The notes beneath the pieces are model-generated. The model saw only the letters and a program-made list of their open reading frames with translations. It did not search any database and was not told the DNA's origin. From Thermococcus sp. (GTDB taxonomy: Archaea; Methanobacteriota_B; Thermococci; Thermococcales; Thermococcaceae): a stretch of 9,317 nt of DNA. The translations under genes and the position numbers were made by a program. The stretch covers positions 1-9,317 of the forward strand of contig JAMONK010000157.1 of NCBI GenBank assembly GCA_027065835.1, in the 5' to 3' direction. Below, piece by piece: positions 6,645 through 9,317 of this stretch; within the stretch, counting starts at the first letter, position 1; each line of letters starts with the position of its first letter.

Positions 6645-7394
6645 CTAGAGGGGGAGCAGACCGAGTATCCAGAGGCCGATCAGAACGAGAAGGATTCCGG
6701 CGACAACGGACAGTTCGGTGGAGTGCCTGACCATGGCCCTGGAGAAATTCTTGCTCTCCTGGATGCCCCCCATGGCGAGCAGGATGACAGTCAGGGGAAG
6801 GACGAAGATGAGGTTGTAAAGGGCCAGGAGAAGGAACATCATCAGCCGGGAGCCGTGGGAGATTATGGTCGAATAGACGATGTAGGGACCAGCCGAACAG
6901 GGGAGCAGCGTCGTTGAGACGGTGAGACCGAGGATGAGGGCACCGACCACCGTGGTTTCGCTGGAGAACACCCTCCTCCTCAGCTCCTTCTTGTCCCCTA
7001 TTCTGGAGCGTTCCATGATACCCGTGCCAATCGTGTACAGACCGAAGAGCACCGCGAAGTAGCCTGCCCACCTTACGGGAACCCTCCCGGCTATCACAGT
7101 TAGGCCGAGGCCGAGGGTGTAGTACGAGATGTAGACCGCCGTTATGAACGCCACACCCACCAAGTACAGTTTCCTTCGCTCAAGTCCCTTGACTGAGAGG
7201 GCCACGAGGAACATCGTGTAGACCACGAAGGTGCACGGGTTTATCGAATCGCTCAGGGCCAGTGCCAGGAACTGTGGGATGAAGTACCCGATGCCGAGCG
7301 CGTAGAGAACCCCCGAGCTTATGCCGAATGAGAGGAGCAGTATCAAAAGAAGGTATCTGAATTCGGCGCTGTGAATCACCCTTCCCAGGTCCAT
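6645..7394 (-). CDS. CcdA/DsbD-type thiol-redox membrane protein
   Basis: The 249-residue product is polytopic, with about seven hydrophobic segments (roughly 14-35, 38-66, 77-101, 109-126, 148-170, 185-208, 228-247). Two lone cysteines sit in the positions expected for CcdA: Cys54 in SDSINPCT and Cys166 in TTLLPCSAGP. These are the only cysteines, and both are followed or preceded by the Pro residues typical of the family. CcdA and DsbD-beta proteins pass electrons from cytoplasmic thioredoxin-like proteins to thiol acceptors outside the membrane. The acceptor here is unknown; Thermococcales do not have a normal cytochrome c maturation system, so a role in extracytoplasmic disulfide reduction or sulfur metabolism is more likely, by inference. 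The ATG at 7394 has no Shine-Dalgarno but sits about 25 bases from a TATA-like CTAAAA, so the mRNA is probably leaderless. It diverges from hypA and may extend into nikR. Confidence 0.85.
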   Translation of the reverse strand: MDLGRVIHSAEFRYLLLILLLSFGISSGVLYALGIGYFIPQFLALALSDSINPCTFVVYTMFLVALSVKGLERRKLYLVGVAFITAVYISYYTLGLGLTVIAGRVPVRWAGYFAVLFGLYTIGTGIMERSRIGDKKELRRRVFSSETTVVGALILGLTVSTTLLPCSAGPYIVYSTIISHGSRLMMFLLLALYNLIFVLPLTVILLAMGGIQESKNFSRAMVRHSTELSVVAGILLVLIGLWILGLLPL

Positions 7395-7410
7395 GATTGA
7401 AGTTAAACCC

Positions 7411-7426
7411 AGGAGGTTTTAGCCTT
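7411..7426 (-). promoter_or_regulatory. TATA box for a leaderless ccdA-like mRNA
   Basis: Read on the minus strand the sequence is AAAAAGGCTAAAACCTCC. CTAAAA is centred 25-26 bases before the ATG at 7394 with a purine-rich BRE-like tract before it, and no ribosome site follows. Confidence 0.45.
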
Positions 7427-7448
7427 TTTCAAAGAGGAAAGTTTGAAA
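7427..7448. repeat. Inverted repeat TTTCAAA-N8-TTTGAAA
   Basis: Perfect 7-bp inverted arms at 7427-7433 and 7442-7448 with an 8-base spacer lie directly upstream of the ccdA-like TATA box. The right arm overlaps the SurR-like element. It could be a separate operator or a chance result of the AT-rich sequence. Confidence 0.35.
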
Positions 7449-7463
7449 CCTCAAGTTAGGAAC
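7441..7463 (+). promoter_or_regulatory. Tandem SurR-type binding site (GTTn3AAC twice)
   Basis: GTTTGAAAC (7441-7449), five bases (CTCAA), then GTTAGGAAC (7455-7463). This matches the published Pyrococcus furiosus SurR consensus GTTn3AACn5GTT and completes the second half as another full GTTn3AAC. SurR is the redox-sensitive regulator that activates hydrogenase genes and represses sulfur-response genes when sulfur is absent. The site ends about six bases before the hypA TATA box (7469-7478), the upstream position expected of an activator. It also lies upstream of the divergent ccdA-like promoter. Confidence 0.7.
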
Positions 7464-7464
7464 C

Positions 7465-7478
7465 CCGCTATATTTAAA
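7465..7478 (+). promoter_or_regulatory. BRE/TATA promoter of hypAB
   Basis: CTATATTTAAA around 7468-7478 is a strong archaeal TATA box. The transcript should start near 7499-7500, which gives a leader of about 13 bases. Confidence 0.7.
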
Positions 7479-7500
7479 TGAAGGACCCGCAAGATTCAGT

Positions 7501-7506
7501 GGAGGG
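7501..7506 (+). promoter_or_regulatory. Shine-Dalgarno of hypA
   Basis: GGAGGG lies six bases before the ATG at 7513 and fixes the start, which also gives the MHE N-terminus needed for nickel binding. Confidence 0.75.
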
Positions 7507-7512
7507 ATTAAA

Positions 7513-7932
7513 ATGCATGAATGGGCCCTTGCCGATGCGATAGTCCGGACCGCCCTTGATTACGCCGAGAGGGAGGGGGCGAGCAGGATCAAGAGGATAG
7601 ACGTGGTTCTCGGGGAGCTGCAGGACGTTGCCGAGGACATCGTGAAGTTCGCAATGGAGCAGCTCCTGGCCGGAACCATTGGAGAAGGCGCGGAGGTGGA
7701 GTTCATCGAGGAAGAGGCAGTCTTCAAGTGCAGGAACTGCGGCCACGAGTGGAAGCTCAAGGAGGTCAAGGAGAGCTTCGACGACCGCATAAGGGAGGAC
7801 ATTCACTTCATCCCGGAGGTGGTGCACTCGTTCCTCGCCTGCCCGAAGTGCGGAAGCCACGACTTCGAGGTCGTGAAGGGCAGGGGGGTGTACATAAGCG
7901 GGATACTGATTGAGAAGGGTGATGGGGCATGA
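7513..7932 (+). CDS. hypA: Hydrogenase nickel-insertion protein HypA
   Basis: HypA hands nickel to the large subunit of [NiFe]-hydrogenases, working with HypB. The 139-residue protein starts MHE, with His2 providing the conserved nickel ligand together with the N-terminal amine. The zinc site has two CXXC pairs, Cys73/Cys76 (FKCRNCGHEW) and Cys110/Cys113 (ACPKCGSH). The 33-residue stretch between the pairs is longer than in E. coli-type HypA and is typical of the Thermococcales protein. His98 within it (EDIHF) corresponds to the extra nickel ligand described for the Thermococcus kodakarensis HypA-HypB complex. The start is fixed by GGAGGG and by the MHE requirement. The stop overlaps the hypB start by four bases (ATGA), implying translational coupling. 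A strong TATA box and a tandem SurR-type element lie upstream, so expression is probably linked to sulfur availability. Confidence 0.97.
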   Translation: MHEWALADAIVRTALDYAEREGASRIKRIDVVLGELQDVAEDIVKFAMEQLLAGTIGEGAEVEFIEEEAVFKCRNCGHEWKLKEVKESFDDRIREDIHFIPEVVHSFLACPKCGSHDFEVVKGRGVYISGILIEKGDGA

Positions 7933-8675
7933 CCGGCATGGATCCACGCGTTAGGGCCATAGCGGCCAGGCTTGAGAACGTCAAGCGTATAATACCAGTG
8001 GTAAGCGGAAAGGGCGGCGTCGGAAAGTCACTCGTCTCGACGACCCTCGCCCTGACCCTCGCGGAGAAAGGTTACAGGGTCGGCCTGCTCGACCTCGACT
8101 TCCACGGGGCGAGCGACCACGTGATCTTAGGCTTCGAGCCGAAGGAGTTCCCGGAGGAGGACAAAGGAGTAGTTCCACCGACGGTCCACGGGATAAAGTT
8201 CATGAGCATCGCCTACTACACCGAGAACAGGCCCACCCCGCTCCGCGGCAAGGAAATCAGCGACGCCCTCATCGAGCTCCTCACGATAACGCGCTGGGAC
8301 GAGCTGGACTACCTCGTCATCGACATGCCGCCAGGCTTCGGCGACCAGTTCCTTGACGTCCTCCGCTTCCTGAGGGGGGGCGAGTTCCTGGTTGTGGCAA
8401 CCCCGTCAAAGCTCTCTCTGAACGTCGTCGAGAAGCTCCTCCAGCTCCTGCTCGAGGAGAAGCACAAAGTCCTCGGCGTCGTCGAGAACATGGTTCTCCG
8501 TTCGGAGCAATCGGACGGCGAGGAAGACGTTAAGAGGCTGGCCGAGCGCTACAGCGTCCCATACCTGGTGGGCATACCGTTCTACGGGGACCTCGAGTCC
8601 AGGGTTGGGAACGTCGAGGAGCTCATGAAGACCGAGTTCGCAGGAAAGGTTAGAGAGCTTGCGGAGAAGCTGTGA
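7929..8675 (+). CDS. hypB: HypB, Mrp/MinD-type ATPase for nickel insertion
   Basis: The 248-residue protein is a P-loop ATPase of the Mrp/MinD class. Residues 25-34 carry the deviant Walker A motif (VSGKGGVGKS), with the signature lysine at Lys28 and P-loop Lys33. A Walker A'-type LLDLDFHG follows at 53-60 and a DMPPG switch at 132-136. In Thermococcus this ATPase, rather than the SIMIBI GTPase HypB of bacteria, is the published HypA partner, and ATP-dependent complex formation drives nickel loading of HypA. There is no cysteine anywhere, so it is not a CXXC-type Mrp/ApbC iron-sulfur carrier. The ATG at 7929 overlaps the hypA stop (ATGA) and has GGTGAT at 7919-7924 in good position; an internal ATG at 7938 (MDPRVRAI) is a possible alternative without a ribosome site. 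The pairing with hypA is the main support for HypB over a generic MinD. Confidence 0.9.
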   Translation: MTGMDPRVRAIAARLENVKRIIPVVSGKGGVGKSLVSTTLALTLAEKGYRVGLLDLDFHGASDHVILGFEPKEFPEEDKGVVPPTVHGIKFMSIAYYTENRPTPLRGKEISDALIELLTITRWDELDYLVIDMPPGFGDQFLDVLRFLRGGEFLVVATPSKLSLNVVEKLLQLLLEEKHKVLGVVENMVLRSEQSDGEEDVKRLAERYSVPYLVGIPFYGDLESRVGNVEELMKTEFAGKVRELAEKL

Positions 8676-8678
8676 GTC

Positions 8679-8696
8679 TTCTTTTTTCATTCATTT
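8679..8696 (+). terminator. T-rich terminator after hypB
   Basis: A pyrimidine run with six consecutive T (CTTCTTTTTTCATTCATT) begins four bases after the hypB stop. This is the usual form of intrinsic termination in Thermococcales, where no hairpin is needed. Confidence 0.55.
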
Positions 8697-8711
8697 CAGG
8701 AAGAGACGAAA

Positions 8712-8724
8712 TCCCTAAATATTT
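8712..8724 (+). promoter_or_regulatory. TATA box of the UPF0175 gene
   Basis: CCTAAATATTT (8713-8723) is a good TATA box between the hypB terminator and the UPF0175 gene. Its centre is 26 bases before the GTG at 8745, so transcription should begin near 8745. Confidence 0.55.
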
Positions 8725-8733
8725 CCCCAAAAA

Positions 8734-8763
8734 TTACACTTCAGGTGGGAACATGGAGTGTAA
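8734..8763. promoter_or_regulatory. Putative operator TTACACT-N16-AGTGTAA
   Basis: Perfect 7-bp inverted arms (8734-8740 and 8757-8763) with a 16-base spacer straddle the predicted transcription start at about 8745. That position suits a repressor site, and autoregulation by the downstream antitoxin-like protein is the obvious candidate. Because transcription starts between the arms, an RNA hairpin is unlikely. Confidence 0.5.
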
Positions 8764-8771
8764 CTTCTACC

Positions 8772-8993
8772 ATGCTTCGCGAGTTCCTTGGCCCGAAACC
8801 TGAGCGGGAGCTTCTTCTGCTCGCGGCCATAGAACTATACCGCGAGGGAAGGCTGGGCCTCGGAAAGGCCGCGGAACTCGCGGGTCTGAGTCTGAGGGAA
8901 TTCCTCTACGAGCTGAGAAAGAGGGACGTCCCGATAAACTACACAAGGGAAGAAGCAGAGGCGGGTATAAAGACCGTAGAGGGTCTGGAATGA
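8772..8993 (+). CDS. UPF0175 family antitoxin-like protein
   Basis: From the ATG at 8772 the product has 73 residues and matches UPF0175, small archaeal and cyanobacterial proteins regarded as putative antitoxins or DNA-binding partners of PIN-type toxins. The diagnostic core is LAAIELYREGRLGLGKAAEL, followed by AGLSLREFLYELRKRDVPI, which reads as a helix-turn-helix. The family's usual C-terminal NYTREEAE segment is present too. The start is uncertain: a GTG at 8745 in the same frame would add nine residues and sits exactly at leaderless distance from the TATA box, but those residues (MGTWSVTST) do not look family-like and fall inside the inverted repeat. No clear Shine-Dalgarno precedes 8772. 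No toxin gene follows; the ATG overlapping its stop opens only a 7-codon frame. It is therefore an orphan, either a free-standing regulator or a remnant of a toxin-antitoxin pair. Confidence 0.8.
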   Translation: MLREFLGPKPERELLLLAAIELYREGRLGLGKAAELAGLSLREFLYELRKRDVPINYTREEAEAGIKTVEGLE

Positions 8994-9049
8994 TCTTCTC
9001 CTCTATATCCTGACTTTCTGGGACCCATAACTTGACTTGAGGAATATCC

Positions 9050-9199
9050 TTAGAAATAATAGACCCCCCATGTAACATGGGGGCACCTCTCAATGTTGTT
9101 CAGTAGAAGTTCAAGACGCTACCGCATAATTGACCAGTAATAGAGAACCTCCACGGCGCACGGGTTGTGGTCGTATGGCTTGAACCAACGCCTTCATAG
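9050..9199 (-). pseudogene. Possible decayed minus-strand gene fragment
   Basis: One minus-strand frame reads protein-like for about 22 codons (beginning RRWFKPYDHNPC and ending VLYYWSIMR). After a TAG at 9119-9121 it continues another 22 codons (RLELLLNNIERCPH and so on) to a stop at 9050-9052. In the first block 16 of 22 codons end in G or C, like the real genes here. There is no start codon or ribosome site, and a stop lies just upstream. I do not recognise the family. It could be a remnant of a lost or mobile gene, or chance. Confidence 0.2.
9065..9083. repeat. Perfect GC-rich palindrome / hairpin
   Basis: CCCCCATGT and ACATGGGGG are exact reverse complements around a single A. As RNA this folds into an 8-bp stem (CCCCCATG/CATGGGGG) with the loop UAA. 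It lies about 70 bases after the UPF0175 stop with no T-run downstream, so its role (processing or termination signal, protein site, or mobile-element trace) is open. Confidence 0.6.
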
Positions 9200-9221
9200 A
9201 GAAGACTGCTTTTCACAACTC

Positions 9222-9237
9222 CGAAACTTGTAAATAC
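9222..9237 (+). promoter_or_regulatory. BRE/TATA promoter of the partial 3' gene
   Basis: CGAAACTT (BRE-like) runs into GTAAATAC at 9230-9237. The start of transcription would be near 9259, which gives a short leader holding GGTGAT (9263-9268) before the ATG at 9273. A T7 run at 9241-9247 lies inside this promoter and is not read as a terminator. Confidence 0.5.
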
Positions 9238-9272
9238 ATCTTTTTTTCAATCTATTGTTGTGGGTGATAAGC

Positions 9273-9317
9273 ATGAGCTACTGGGTCAGGACTTACTATG
9301 TCAACCCCGGAAATAAG
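9273..9317 (+). CDS. Start of an unidentified gene (cut by window end)
   Basis: Only 15 codons are inside the window (MSYWVRTYYVNPGNK). The start is supported by GGTGAT four bases upstream and a TATA box about 40 bases upstream, matching the layout of other genes here. The piece is too short to assign to a family. Confidence 0.6.
   Translation, partial: MSYWVRTYYVNPGNK

Larger units (their letters stand above)
8994..9272. other. Non-coding stretch before the last gene
   Basis: These 279 bases hold no intact gene on either strand. Contents are a perfect GC-rich palindrome (9065-9083), a possible decayed minus-strand frame (9050-9199) and the promoter of the gene starting at 9273. The stretch appears AT-richer than the flanking genes. 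Confidence 0.7.

Noticed and set aside
6366..6917. 183-codon + strand frame across nikR and the ccdA-like gene
   Set aside because: It overlaps two well-supported minus-strand genes and their junction, with no domain and a composition typical of antisense.
7929..8675. Reading hypB as an Mrp/ApbC iron-sulfur carrier or a MinD cell-division ATPase
   Set aside because: No cysteines at all, and the 4-base overlap with hypA fits the known Thermococcus HypA partner much better.
8767..9093. 108-codon minus-strand frame opposite UPF0175
   Set aside because: Pro/Ser/Arg-rich, no motif, opposite a recognisable family gene.
9241..9247. T7 run as a terminator
   Set aside because: It lies between the TATA box and the predicted start of transcription of the gene at 9273, so it is promoter sequence.

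Overview
The window looks like chromosomal DNA from a hyperthermophilic euryarchaeon of the order Thermococcales. It is most likely a higher-GC Thermococcus rather than a Pyrococcus, judging by GC-rich codon use and gene content. The evidence is an archaeosine synthase (ArcS), a NikR nickel regulator, a Thermococcales-type HypA with an Mrp/MinD-type HypB, archaeal BRE/TATA promoters, GGTG/GGAGG ribosome sites and several apparently leaderless starts. No rRNA, tRNA, CRISPR array or intact mobile element was seen.

Left part (1-5482, all + strand): a membrane-anchored Clp-fold serine protease (SDH/DUF114 family), then a two-gene unit of a heptad-rich coiled-coil protein and arcS (tRNA archaeosine synthesis), then a small DUF2103 protein and a polytopic DUF2079 membrane protein. 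The last two each have a TATA box about 25 bases before the ATG, so each is probably transcribed alone as a leaderless mRNA.

Middle part (5489-7394, - strand): an Sfm1-like SPOUT methyltransferase meets the DUF2079 gene tail to tail with a 6-base gap. Upstream of it lie nikR, with all four nickel ligands, and a CcdA-like thiol-redox membrane protein.

Right part (7395-9317, + strand): hypA and hypB overlap by 4 bases and diverge from the ccdA-like gene. The 118-bp divergent control region carries two tandem copies of GTTn3AAC spaced by 5 bases. This fits, and doubles, the published SurR consensus (GTTn3AACn5GTT) and sits just upstream of the hypA TATA box. The simplest reading is a nickel/hydrogenase-maturation module under sulfur-redox control: SurR would activate hypAB when sulfur is absent, HypA/HypB deliver nickel to [NiFe]-hydrogenases, NikR senses nickel, and the CcdA-like protein moves reducing equivalents across the membrane. 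After hypB come a lone UPF0175 antitoxin-like gene with a 7-bp inverted repeat over its presumed start of transcription, a 279-bp non-coding stretch with a perfect GC-rich hairpin and traces of a decayed minus-strand gene, and the first 15 codons of an unidentified gene.

Assignments rest on motif recognition and family knowledge. Promoters and operators are pattern-based predictions.
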